Source: Polyangiaceae bacterium (lineage in GTDB: Bacteria; Myxococcota_A; Polyangia; Polyangiales; Polyangiaceae). From it: DNA of 64,000 nucleotides. Under the pieces are notes generated by a model. That model was not told the origin of the DNA. It ran no database searches and worked only from the letters and a program-made list of their open reading frames with translations. The translations under genes and the position numbers were made by a program. Location of the stretch: positions 1 through 64,000 of the forward strand of contig JAICUB010000004.1 in the NCBI GenBank assembly GCA_025936045.1, read 5' to 3'. The number at the start of each line of letters is the position of its first letter. Position 1 is the first letter of the stretch. Positions 34,246 to 41,767 of the stretch are shown here, in pieces.

Positions 34246-34465
34246 CCGTGCGCCCCGCTCGTTCTGGTGCGTCCTCGCGCTGTTCGCGCTGCTGGCCGCT
34301 GCGTTTTCAGCATCGTGCGGCGGCGCCGAGTGCCTGCGTGATTCCGATTGCGGCTCGCACATGGAATGTCGGCAAGGCAAATGCGAAAAGCCCGGCACTC
34401 CCGCGAGCACTGCGCCCGACGGCGGTGGTGCCGGTGAAGGCGTGAGTGGGATGTCGTCGCAGTGA
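34232..34465 (+). CDS. Small Cys-rich lipoprotein
   Basis: 77 aa. Its ATG lies inside the end of the preceding barrel gene (14-bp overlap). Signal FWCVLALFALLAAAFSASC gives a lipobox Cys at about 30. The mature part has CLRDSDCGSHMECRQGKCEK, a C-x-D-x-D-C-x5-C-x3-C motif recurrent in myxobacterial secreted proteins. The tail is Gly/Ser/Pro-rich. The overlap with the sigma54-promoted barrel gene implies one transcript and possibly a shared role in the envelope. Function unknown. Confidence 0.6.
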   Translation: MSASSRAPRSFWCVLALFALLAAAFSASCGGAECLRDSDCGSHMECRQGKCEKPGTPASTAPDGGGAGEGVSGMSSQ

Positions 34466-34505
34466 TTCGGTGGGCGTAGCACGCGTGTCGACCGGCGAGT
34501 CGGCT

Positions 34506-34521
34506 TGGCACCCCGATTGCT
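34506..34521 (+). promoter_or_regulatory. Sigma54-type promoter of the flgG operon
   Basis: TGGCACCCCGATTGCT is a perfect match to TGGCAC-N5-TTGCT. The -12 C at 34520 predicts a start near 34532, only 7 bases before the flgG ATG (34539); no ribosome-binding sequence would be included in that leader. Confidence 0.85.
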
Positions 34522-34538
34522 AGAGAACGGACAGCGCC

Positions 34539-35327
34539 ATGTTCCGATCTCTACACATCGCAGCGACGGGGATGTCGGCCCAAGAGACCCAGCTCGAAGG
34601 GGTCGCCAACAACATCGCGAACTCGAACACCGTCGGCTACAAGAAGCAACGCGTCGAGTTCCAGGATCTCCTCTACCAGAACGTCCGTGAAGCGGGCGCG
34701 CCCACGGGTCCGACGACGATGTCGCCGCAAGGGCTCCAGGTCGGCACGGGCGTACGCGTCGTCGGCACCTCGCGCGACTTCGCTCAAGGCAATCTCACGA
34801 ACACCGGCAACCCGCTCGACGTGGCGATTGAAGGCAACGGCTTCTTCGTCGTGCAGCAGCCCGACGGCACGCCCGCCTACACGCGCGAAGGCACGCTGAA
34901 GACCGACGGCCAGGGTCGCGTCGTCACGAACGAAGGCATGCCGCTCGATCCGCCGATCACGATTCCGGCGAACGCCGCGGGCGTCTCGATCGCCTCCGAC
35001 GGCAGCGTGAGCGCGACGATCGCCGGCCAGAACGCGCCCGTCGAGGTCGGCAAGATCACGCTCGCCAACTTCATCAACCCGAACGGCCTGAAATCGATCG
35101 GCCACAACCTGTTCGTGAACACGCCCGCGAGCGGCGAGCCGCAGCTCGGCGTCGCCGGACAGGACGGTCGCGGCACCCTGCTGCAGGGCTCGTTCGAGAG
35201 CTCGAACGTCGACATCGTGAACGAGATGATCGGCATGATTTCTGCTCAACGCGGCTACGAGATGAACTCCAAGGTCATCACCACGGCGGACGACATGCTG
35301 CGCGCCGCGACGCAGATGAAGGGCTGA
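34539..35327 (+). CDS. flgG: Flagellar distal rod protein FlgG
   Basis: 262 aa. N-terminal MFRSLHIAATGMSAQETQLE and GVANNIANSNTVGYKKQRVE; distal-rod segment FQDLLYQNVREAGAPTGPTT; GNPLDVAIEGNGFFVVQQPD; C-terminal SSNVDIVNEMIGMISAQRGY and NSKVITTADDMLRAATQM. It is the first gene of flgG-A-H-I-J-M-N-K-L. The usual neighbour flgF is not present, so the rod may be built from FlgB, FlgC and FlgG alone or flgF is elsewhere. The stop overlaps the flgA ATG (TGATG). Confidence 0.95.
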   Translation: MFRSLHIAATGMSAQETQLEGVANNIANSNTVGYKKQRVEFQDLLYQNVREAGAPTGPTTMSPQGLQVGTGVRVVGTSRDFAQGNLTNTGNPLDVAIEGNGFFVVQQPDGTPAYTREGTLKTDGQGRVVTNEGMPLDPPITIPANAAGVSIASDGSVSATIAGQNAPVEVGKITLANFINPNGLKSIGHNLFVNTPASGEPQLGVAGQDGRGTLLQGSFESSNVDIVNEMIGMISAQRGYEMNSKVITTADDMLRAATQMKG

Positions 35328-36079
35328 TGCACACTTTCGCTTCTCGTCTCGCCCCTCGCCTCGCTCTCGTCGTGGCTGCGCTCGCTCTCGCGGCGCCTGC
35401 CCGCGCAGAAAACGTGGTGAACCTCGCGCGCTCGACCGTTCGCGTCGCCGACATCGACCCGGGCGCGCCCGCCGAGCTCGCCGATATCGACCTCGGCCGC
35501 GCGCCCCCGCCCGGCAGCTCGCGCCTCATCACCGCGCGGGAAATCCGCCAGCGCCTGCTCGACGCGGGCGCGGACCCGAAGCGCGTCCACGTCCCCGCGA
35601 GCGTCCGCGTGGCTTCACCGGCCGAGCACTGGCGCGCGGCCGAAGTCGCCGTGCGCGCGGACGCCGCCGTGCGCGCCGCGCTGCCCGCGGGCGTCACGCT
35701 CGTCAAACTCAGCGCAAGCCAAGGGGTCGCCGTGCCGCCCGGTACGATCGTCGCCTCCGCGCGCCCCGTGATCCCGCACAGCGCGGGCCGGCACGACGTG
35801 ACGGTCGTCGCCGAGCTCCGTCAAAATGACGACGTCGTCGCGCGCGCGCCGCTTTCGCTCACCGTCGAAGTGAGCGAGCAGGCGTTCGCTCCCGTACTTC
35901 ACCGCGGCGATCGCCTGACGGTCGTCGTCGAGCAAGGCAACGCTCGCATCGGCGCCGACGCCGTCGCGCTCGCCGACGCGAACCCGGGCGACACCATCTT
36001 CTGCCGCGTGACGAGCACGGGCAAGACGCTCAAAGCCCGCGTCAAGACGCGCGACACGGGCTTCGTGGTGGATCTATGA
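35327..36079 (+). CDS. flgA: P-ring assembly chaperone FlgA
   Basis: 250 aa with signal peptide (LALVVAALALAAPARAEN). It has the SAF-like C-terminal half of FlgA: LSLTVEVSEQAFAPVLHRGD, RLTVVVEQGNARIGADAVAL, PGDTIFCRVTSTGKTLKARV. It escorts FlgI into the P ring in the periplasm. It overlaps flgG by 1 bp (TGATG) and flgH by 4 bp. Confidence 0.88.
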   Translation: MHTFASRLAPRLALVVAALALAAPARAENVVNLARSTVRVADIDPGAPAELADIDLGRAPPPGSSRLITAREIRQRLLDAGADPKRVHVPASVRVASPAEHWRAAEVAVRADAAVRAALPAGVTLVKLSASQGVAVPPGTIVASARPVIPHSAGRHDVTVVAELRQNDDVVARAPLSLTVEVSEQAFAPVLHRGDRLTVVVEQGNARIGADAVALADANPGDTIFCRVTSTGKTLKARVKTRDTGFVVDL

Positions 36080-36774
36080 AGCGCACGATTGTCCTCGCCT
36101 GCCTGCTCGCGACCGCGGCGAGCGCGTGCGGCCCCGCGCACATCGCGCCGTTCACGCCCAAACACCGCAAGTTCGACGCCGGGCCGTACGCCGCGACGCA
36201 AAAGCAATACCGGCCCTCGCCCGGCTCGATCTACAGCGAGGCCCAATCCGGTCTGCTCGAAGACACGCGCGCGCTCCGCGTCGGCGACCTGGTCATGATC
36301 CGCATCAACGAAAAGGCGGACGCCCAGGGCAACGCGACGACCGACCTGAGCAAGCAGACGTCGCGTGAAGCGGGCGTGGATTCGCTGCTCGCCATCATGA
36401 CGAAGCTCCAGCGCGAAAACACGGGCATGGATCCGTCGAAGCTGATCTCGCTCGCCGCCAAATCCGACTTCACGGGCACCGGCAACACGGCGCGGTCCGG
36501 CTCACTCCAGGGCAACATCGGCGTCCACGTGCAGCGCGAGATGCCGAACGGCGACCTCTACGTCGAGGGCACGAAGGTCGTGATGATCAACCACGAAGAG
36601 TACCACCTCTACGTGTCCGGCGTGCTCCGCCCCTCCGACATCCAGCCCGACAACTCGGTCGACTCGTCGCTCATCGCGGACGCCCGTGTCGAATTCACGG
36701 GCCGCGGCGACATCAACGACCAGGTCGAGCGCGGCTGGCTCACCAAGTTCCTCGACGCGGTCAATCCCTTCTGA
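36076..36774 (+). CDS. flgH: Flagellar L-ring protein FlgH
   Basis: 232 aa lipoprotein; lipobox TAASAC with Cys about 16. Family blocks: GSIYSEAQSGLLEDTRALRV, GDLVMIRINEKADAQGNATT, TGNTARSGSLQGNIGVHVQR, PNGDLYVEGTKVVMINHEEY and YLYVSG-like HLYVSGVLRPSDIQPDN, VEFTGRGDIND. It forms the outer-membrane ring, so the cell is Gram-negative with a full L/P-ring flagellum. It overlaps flgA by 4 bp; flgI follows after 8 bp. Confidence 0.93.
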   Translation: MKRTIVLACLLATAASACGPAHIAPFTPKHRKFDAGPYAATQKQYRPSPGSIYSEAQSGLLEDTRALRVGDLVMIRINEKADAQGNATTDLSKQTSREAGVDSLLAIMTKLQRENTGMDPSKLISLAAKSDFTGTGNTARSGSLQGNIGVHVQREMPNGDLYVEGTKVVMINHEEYHLYVSGVLRPSDIQPDNSVDSSLIADARVEFTGRGDINDQVERGWLTKFLDAVNPF

Positions 36775-36782
36775 GCCCGACC

Positions 36783-37919
36783 ATGACCCACCCTTCCCCA
36801 GGTTTTCAGCGCTTCCGCGCCGCCTTCAGCGCGCTCGCGCTCGCGCTCTCCGTCCTCGCGACGGCGGGACATGCCAGGGCCGACCGCGTGCGCGACCTCT
36901 GCGACGTCGTGGGGGCACGCGAGAACCAACTCGTGGGCTACGGCATCGTCACCGGCCTCTCGGGCACGGGCGACGACGTCACCGTCCCGTTCGCGAAGCA
37001 GTCGCTCGAGTCGTTGCTCCGCCGGCTCGGCGTGCAAATCCCCGCGCAACAGGTGATGCTCCGCAACGTCGCCGCCGTGGTGGTCACGACCACGATTCCC
37101 GCGTTCGTGCGCTCCGGCGCGCGCATCGACGTGACCGTCTCCTCGATCGGCAACGCGCGTTCGTTGCGCGGCGGCGTGCTCGTGCAGAGCGCACTTCACG
37201 GCGCCGATCGCCGCACCTACGCGGTCGCGCAGGGCGCGCTCATCCTCGGCGGATTTTCGGCTGCGGGCTCCTCGGGCTCGAGCGTGCAGGCCGGGCCCTC
37301 CTCGACGGCGCGCGTCCCGAACGGCGCGCTCGTCGAGCGCGAGATCCCGATGTCGCCGAACCAGAACGGCAAGCTCGTATTGGCCCTGAAAACCCCCGAT
37401 TTCGGGACGGCGAGCCGCCTCGCCGAAGTGCTCACGAAGGATCTCGGCACCGGCAGTGCGCGTGCCCTCGACGGCGGCGCCGTCGAGGTCAAGCCTCCGA
37501 GCCCGTACAAGGATCGCTGGGTGGAGCTCATCGCGCACGTCGGCGAGCTCGAGCTCGAGCCCACCGAAAACGCGCGCGTCGTGATCAACGAGCGCACGGG
37601 CACCATCGTCGTGGGCGGTGAAGTCAATCTCTCGCCCGTCGCGATTGCACAGGGGGGCATCACCATCACGGTCAAAGAGACGAAAGACGTGTCCCAACCC
37701 GGCATTCTCTCGAACGGCAACACCGCCGTCGTGAATCACTCGGAGGTGCAAGCCGACGAGCAGCCGCCGAATGGCGTCGCTTACGTCGAAGGCGCGACCA
37801 CGCTCGCCGACGTCGCCAAGGCGCTCTCCGCGTTCGGTGTCACCCCGCGCGAGCTCGCGAGCATTCTGCAAGCTCTCAAGGCCGCAGGCGCGCTCCGCGC
37901 CGAGATCATCGTCCAATGA
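36783..37919 (+). CDS. flgI: Flagellar P-ring protein FlgI
   Basis: 378 aa with signal peptide (ALALALSVLATAGHARA). Motifs: RVRDLCDVVGARENQLVGYG, IVTGLSGTGDDVTVPF, VMLRNVAAVVVTTTIPAFVR, SGARIDVTVSSIGNARSLRG and VVINERTGTIVVGGEVNLSP. It forms the ring in the peptidoglycan layer with FlgA help. It overlaps flgJ by 4 bp. Confidence 0.95.
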   Translation: MTHPSPGFQRFRAAFSALALALSVLATAGHARADRVRDLCDVVGARENQLVGYGIVTGLSGTGDDVTVPFAKQSLESLLRRLGVQIPAQQVMLRNVAAVVVTTTIPAFVRSGARIDVTVSSIGNARSLRGGVLVQSALHGADRRTYAVAQGALILGGFSAAGSSGSSVQAGPSSTARVPNGALVEREIPMSPNQNGKLVLALKTPDFGTASRLAEVLTKDLGTGSARALDGGAVEVKPPSPYKDRWVELIAHVGELELEPTENARVVINERTGTIVVGGEVNLSPVAIAQGGITITVKETKDVSQPGILSNGNTAVVNHSEVQADEQPPNGVAYVEGATTLADVAKALSAFGVTPRELASILQALKAAGALRAEIIVQ

Positions 37920-38236
37920 ACCCGATCGCCCTCAACCCGGCAGCGCTTCAGCGGGCAACCGCGGAGGGCGCTCAGACTCCGACCAAAGCCGACGAAAAGG
38001 CCGCCAAGGCCGCGAAGCAATTCGAGTCCATGATGCTTCAGCACATGCTCGAAGCGATGCAGAAGACGGCGCAGCTCGGCGGCAAGGAGCACCAGAACAG
38101 CGCCTACATGTCGATGGCGACCGAAGCGCTCGCCGAGGGCATCGAGCGCGGCGGCGGCCTCGGGCTGGCCGACCTTGTCGCACATTCACTCCAGGGTGAG
38201 CTGCAGGCGCGGCAAATTCCCGGGGGAAAGCCATGA
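37916..38236 (+). CDS. flgJ: Rod-binding protein FlgJ, without muramidase domain
   Basis: 106 aa. The rod-binding domain is present: KAAKAAKQFESMMLQHMLEA, MQKTAQ, HQNSAYMSMATEALAEGIER, GGGLGLADLVAHSLQ. The C-terminal peptidoglycan hydrolase of enteric FlgJ is absent, so another enzyme must open the wall for the rod. The short form is common outside gamma- and betaproteobacteria. It overlaps flgI by 4 bp and is followed by a 103-bp gap before flgM. Confidence 0.88.
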   Translation: MNPIALNPAALQRATAEGAQTPTKADEKAAKAAKQFESMMLQHMLEAMQKTAQLGGKEHQNSAYMSMATEALAEGIERGGGLGLADLVAHSLQGELQARQIPGGKP

Positions 38237-38264
38237 TTTGCCGGGCGTCCAGCCGAATTTCGCG

Positions 38265-38286
38265 CGAGGGGCTCAAGGTCCCCTCG
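38265..38286. repeat. Inverted repeat between flgJ and flgM
   Basis: Perfect 7-bp arms CGAGGGG and CCCCTCG around an 8-base spacer. There is no T-run, so it is more likely an mRNA structure (attenuation, processing or stability) than an intrinsic terminator. Confidence 0.4.
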
Positions 38287-38339
38287 AACCGACCGTCCAT
38301 GCCTGGTTGGAGCTTCCACACGCAGTTTTCTGGAGGAGC

Positions 38340-38621
38340 ATGAAGGGAATTTCAGGAAGCCCGGTACTTGGCGCCTACCAGCGGTTGGCGGCGGTCACGG
38401 GTGCATCACAGGTTCAAGGGCCCGCGCCCGTAGCCACCGCTCCGAGCCCCGGCGAAAACGCCGAGGTGAAGATCTCGGCGAAGGCGCGCGGTCTCGCAGC
38501 CGACGGGGATTCGGCGATCGACACCGGCAAGGTCAACGACCTAAAGCAGAAAATCGCCAACGGCGACTTCAAGGTCGACCACGCGAAGATCGCTTCGCGC
38601 ATGCTGGAAAGGTTCGGATAA
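38340..38621 (+). CDS. flgM: Anti-sigma-28 factor FlgM
   Basis: 93 aa from ATG 38340, which has a GGAGGA ribosome site. The N-terminal half is flexible. The C-terminal sigma28-binding helices are recognisable: VKISAKARGLAADGDSAIDT, GKVNDLKQKIANGDFKVDHA, KIASRMLERF. FlgM holds FliA (8127-8915) until hook completion, then is exported. Its stop overlaps the flgN ATG by 1 bp. Confidence 0.9.
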   Translation: MKGISGSPVLGAYQRLAAVTGASQVQGPAPVATAPSPGENAEVKISAKARGLAADGDSAIDTGKVNDLKQKIANGDFKVDHAKIASRMLERFG

Positions 38622-38983
38622 TGGCCGGTGCACCTGCTCGCCAGGCGGAGGACGCGGCGCTGCCGCCCGCCTTCGCCGAGCTCGAGCGGGTGCTCAACGA
38701 CGAAGCGCGCGCGCTCAAGGGGCTCGACCGCACCGGCATCGACCGCGCCGCCGAGGAGAAGACGAAGCTCCTCGCCGAGCTCGCCGCGGCCCGCGGCGAG
38801 ATGAAGCCCGAGCACCGCGCGGCGCTCGAGCGCATTCGCAAGCTCGCGCTGCGCAATCACATGCTGCTCGCGCATGCCCGCGACAGCGTCCGTCAGGTGC
38901 TGAGCATCGCGTCGGGCCGTACGGGCTCGGGACACCCCTCGAGCCCGTTGCTCGGCGGCCTGCGCGTGGACGTGCGAGGCTAA
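38621..38983 (+). CDS. flgN: FlgN-like hook-filament junction chaperone
   Basis: 120 aa, mostly helical: FAELERVLNDEARALKGLDR, RAAEEKTKLLAELAAARGEM, ALERIRKLALRNHMLLAHAR. FlgN proteins are weakly conserved; the call rests on helical pattern, size and position between flgM and flgK, whose products FlgK and FlgL it escorts to FlhA. It is coupled to flgM by a 1-bp overlap; flgK begins 1 bp after the stop. Confidence 0.8.
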   Translation: MAGAPARQAEDAALPPAFAELERVLNDEARALKGLDRTGIDRAAEEKTKLLAELAAARGEMKPEHRAALERIRKLALRNHMLLAHARDSVRQVLSIASGRTGSGHPSSPLLGGLRVDVRG

Positions 38984-38984
38984 G

Positions 38985-40361
38985 ATGGGACTCACGCAGA
39001 TCCTGTCCACGGCGCTCGACGGCCTGAACGCCCAGTCGGTCGGCTTGTCGACGACGGGCGACAACATTTCTAACGTCAACACGCCGGGCTACGCGCGCCG
39101 CCAGGTCGAGCTCGAGACGCGCGGCCAGGGCTTGAGCGGCGTGAACGTCGCCGGCCTGCAGCGCGTGTCCGACGCCGTCGTCGAGCGCAGGCAGTATCAG
39201 GCCATCGGCCTTTCCTCGGCGGCCTCCGAGCGTGATTCACAGCTCGGTAACGTGGAGGGACTCTTCGACGACTCGAGCGGCTCGGGCCTCGCCGATACTC
39301 TTTCGGCCTTCTACGCGTCCTTCTCGAGCCTCGCGTCGAACCCTACCGACCCGACCGCACGCGCGACGGTGCTGAACGCGGCCAGCACGCTCGCGAGCCG
39401 CCTCAACGATACGGCGAACAGCATCGCGACGGCGCGTTCCGACATGTTCAGCAAGGCGAAGGCAACCGTCGCCGAGATCAACGCCAAGTCGCAGAAGCTC
39501 GCCGGCCTGAACCAGCAGATCGTGGCGCTCAAGGCGCAAGGTCAGGACACGGCAAACCTCGAGGACCAGCGCTCCAAGGTGCTGCTCGACATGTCGCCGC
39601 TCGTGGACGTGACGACCATCCCCCAGGACAACGGCGCCATCCTGGTGCAGGCCTCGGGCACGACACTCGTGGACGGCGTGACGGCGCGCACGCTCGACCT
39701 GAGCCTCGACACGAACGGCAACATGAAGCTCACGGCCGCGGTCGGCGGCGGGGCCGGCACGGACATCACGCGCTACCTCACGGGCGGCTCGCTCGCCGGG
39801 CTCAAGGAAGCTCGCGACACGGATCTCGTTCAGATAGCGAACAACCTCGACGACTTCGCGTACGGCGTCGCAACGAGCGTGAACGCCGTGCATGCAGCCG
39901 GTTACGGCCTCGACGGCGTGAACGGCCGCGACCTCTTCAGCGTCGGTCCGACGGCCACGGGCGCGGCCCGCAGCATCGCCGTGAGCGCGGCAGTCGCGAA
40001 CAATCCGAACGCGATCGCGGCGTCGAGCAGCGCGACGGCTCTCCCCGGCAACTCCGACAACGCGGTGGCGCTCTCGGCGCTCGCCAATCAGCCGGCGGTG
40101 GGCGGGCGTAGCGCGGCCGAAGCTTACGGCGACATCGTCGGCGACATCGGCTCGCGCAAACAATCAGCCGCGGACAACGCGTCGATGCGCAGCGCCGTCG
40201 CGGACCAGGCGCAGCAGGCGCGTGAATCATCGAGCGGCGTCTCGCTCGACGAAGAAATGGTCGCGCTCAGCAAGTATCAGCGCGCGTACGAAGCCTCGTC
40301 GAAGGTGATCACGACGGTCGATCAGCTGCTCGGTGAACTGATGAATACGGTGGGTCGATGA
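38985..40361 (+). CDS. flgK: Hook-filament junction protein FlgK (HAP1)
   Basis: 458 aa. N-terminus LTQILSTALDGLNAQSVGLS, GDNISNVNTPGYARRQVELE; FlgK-specific LFDDSSGSGLADTLSAFYAS, FSSLASNPTDPTARATVLNA; C-terminus SGVSLDEEMVALSKYQRAYE, ASSKVITTVDQLLGELMNT. It joins hook and filament with FlgL. It overlaps flgL by 4 bp. Confidence 0.95.
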   Translation: MGLTQILSTALDGLNAQSVGLSTTGDNISNVNTPGYARRQVELETRGQGLSGVNVAGLQRVSDAVVERRQYQAIGLSSAASERDSQLGNVEGLFDDSSGSGLADTLSAFYASFSSLASNPTDPTARATVLNAASTLASRLNDTANSIATARSDMFSKAKATVAEINAKSQKLAGLNQQIVALKAQGQDTANLEDQRSKVLLDMSPLVDVTTIPQDNGAILVQASGTTLVDGVTARTLDLSLDTNGNMKLTAAVGGGAGTDITRYLTGGSLAGLKEARDTDLVQIANNLDDFAYGVATSVNAVHAAGYGLDGVNGRDLFSVGPTATGAARSIAVSAAVANNPNAIAASSSATALPGNSDNAVALSALANQPAVGGRSAAEAYGDIVGDIGSRKQSAADNASMRSAVADQAQQARESSSGVSLDEEMVALSKYQRAYEASSKVITTVDQLLGELMNTVGR

Positions 40362-41236
40362 GAGTCACGGACGGCATGCGGCAATCGAACCTGGTCCGGA
40401 CGCTGGACCAGCTCAGCCAGGCGCAACAAGAGGCGTCGAACCGGGCGCTCACGGGCAACCGCGTGAACAAGCCGTCCGACGATCCGGCGGCGGCCGCCGA
40501 GCTCGCGCGCATCCGCGCGAGCCAAGCGCAAACGGATGCGGGGCTCAAGGCAGCCTCCAGCGCCGAGAGCGACCTCACGCTGTCGGAAAGCGTGCTCGCG
40601 CAGGCGAACGACCTTTTCACGAGCGCCCGCGAGCTCGCCCAACAAGGCGCGAACGCCACGCTCGACGCCAACACGCGCGCGACGATGGCAAACCAGGTCG
40701 GCCTCTTGAAGCAGCAGCTCCTCGGCATCGCGAACACCAAGGGCCAAAACGGCTACCTCTTCGGCGGCAGCCAGACGCAGAACCAACCGTTCGACGCGAG
40801 CGGGAGCTTCAGCGGCGACGACGACGCGCACGTGGTCGACCTCGGCACGGGCACGCCCACCGCCGTCAACGTGAGCGGCGCGCGCGCGTTCACGGCCGCG
40901 GGCGGCCGCAACGTGTTCGACGATCTCGACGCCCTGCAGACCGCGCTTCGGAACAACGACCAGACCGCAATCAGCAACACGTTCGCAGGGCTCGAAGCCG
41001 CGCGCTCGCAGGTCGTCGCCGTTCAAGCCGACGCGGGCCTGCGCATCGACAAGCTCCAGACGACGGAAGACGTGCTGACGCAGGCGAAGACCGTCCTCTC
41101 CACGCGCCAGCAAAGCGTCGCGGGCGCCGACCAATATCAGGCCTACTCCGACCTCGTGACGCTCGGGCAATCGCTCGAGCAAGCCGTGGGTGTCGCGAAG
41201 CAGATCCTGAGCCTCGGCGGTATGACGCAATCGTAG
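40358..41236 (+). CDS. flgL: Hook-filament junction protein FlgL (HAP3)
   Basis: 292 aa with a flagellin-like N-terminal helix (MRVTDGMRQSNLVRTLDQLS, NRALTGNRVNKPSDDPAAAA) and C-terminus (YQAYSDLVTLGQSLEQAVGV, AKQILSLGGMTQS). The FlgL signature GQNGYLFGGSQTQNQPFD is present. It is the last gene of the flgG-to-flgL run; csrA follows after 130 bp containing a strong hairpin. Confidence 0.92.
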   Translation: MRVTDGMRQSNLVRTLDQLSQAQQEASNRALTGNRVNKPSDDPAAAAELARIRASQAQTDAGLKAASSAESDLTLSESVLAQANDLFTSARELAQQGANATLDANTRATMANQVGLLKQQLLGIANTKGQNGYLFGGSQTQNQPFDASGSFSGDDDAHVVDLGTGTPTAVNVSGARAFTAAGGRNVFDDLDALQTALRNNDQTAISNTFAGLEAARSQVVAVQADAGLRIDKLQTTEDVLTQAKTVLSTRQQSVAGADQYQAYSDLVTLGQSLEQAVGVAKQILSLGGMTQS

Positions 41237-41317
41237 CGGCCTCGCACCCGGTCGCACCTCCGTTCTCGAATAGAGAAGAACGGGTCCAGATCCCACGCGG
41301 ACGACCGTTCATCGGAT

Positions 41318-41347
41318 AAAGGGACGCTCCAAAACGAGCGCCCCTTT
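41318..41347 (+). promoter_or_regulatory. Strong hairpin in the csrA leader
   Basis: AAAGGG-A-CGCTC and GAGCG-C-CCCTTT pair across a CAAAAC loop. It ends 19 bases before the csrA GTG. The 3' arm ends in only three T, so it could be a flgL-operon terminator or a regulatory structure. GGA triplets lie just upstream and in the 5' arm (CGGATAAAGGGA), resembling CsrA target motifs; autoregulation is inference. A second, weaker 7-bp hairpin (CCGTTCT / AGAACGG) lies about 60 bp upstream. Confidence 0.55.
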
Positions 41348-41366
41348 CACCGAAAGAAGAACGCTC

Positions 41367-41696
41367 GTGCTGATTGTCGCTCGACGCAAAGGCCAGCGCA
41401 TCAAGATTGGCGAAAACATCGAGATCATCGTGACCGAGGTCTCGCGCGGCGAAGTTCGCCTCGGCATCGTCGCTCCGAAGACGGTCGCCGTCGTACGAGA
41501 AGAGATGCTGCGCGCCGTGGAAGACGCGAACCGCGCCGCCGCGGCGTCGACGCTCTGCGACGCGAGCGCCGGCGACGAGCCGAGCGAGGTCAGCGTGGTG
41601 TCGGAGCTCGGCGCGAAGTCCGCCGTCTTCGCCAAGCACGCCGCCGCAGATGTGGGAGCTATTTCCTCAAGCTCGGCGGGCCGAACCCGTTCGTGA
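41367..41696 (+). CDS. csrA: Carbon storage regulator CsrA with extended C-terminus
   Basis: 109 aa from a GTG. Residues 1-60 are a complete CsrA core: LIVARRKGQRIKIGENIEII and VRLGIVAPKTVAVVREEMLR, including the RNA-binding Arg in VREE. Typical CsrA is 60-75 aa; here a further 45 residues follow (ALCDAS-like TLCDASAGDEPSEVSVVSEL, FAKHAAADVGAISSSSAGR) without known motif. It binds GGA sites near ribosome sites and represses translation; FliW is its usual antagonist. fliC starts 71 bp downstream, so csrA sits directly beside its expected main target. Confidence 0.92.
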   Translation: MLIVARRKGQRIKIGENIEIIVTEVSRGEVRLGIVAPKTVAVVREEMLRAVEDANRAAAASTLCDASAGDEPSEVSVVSELGAKSAVFAKHAAADVGAISSSSAGRTRS

Positions 41697-41767
41697 CTGG
41701 CTGAGGGCAAAGACGCCCACGGCAGCGCGATTGTCGCGCCGCCTTTTCTCCAAGAAGGAGCACTCCC

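Noticed and set aside
41720..41734. Possible sigma54 promoter before fliC (CGGCAG-N5-TTGT)
   Set aside because: The invariant GC of the -12 element is GT and the -24 element has two mismatches; too weak to call.
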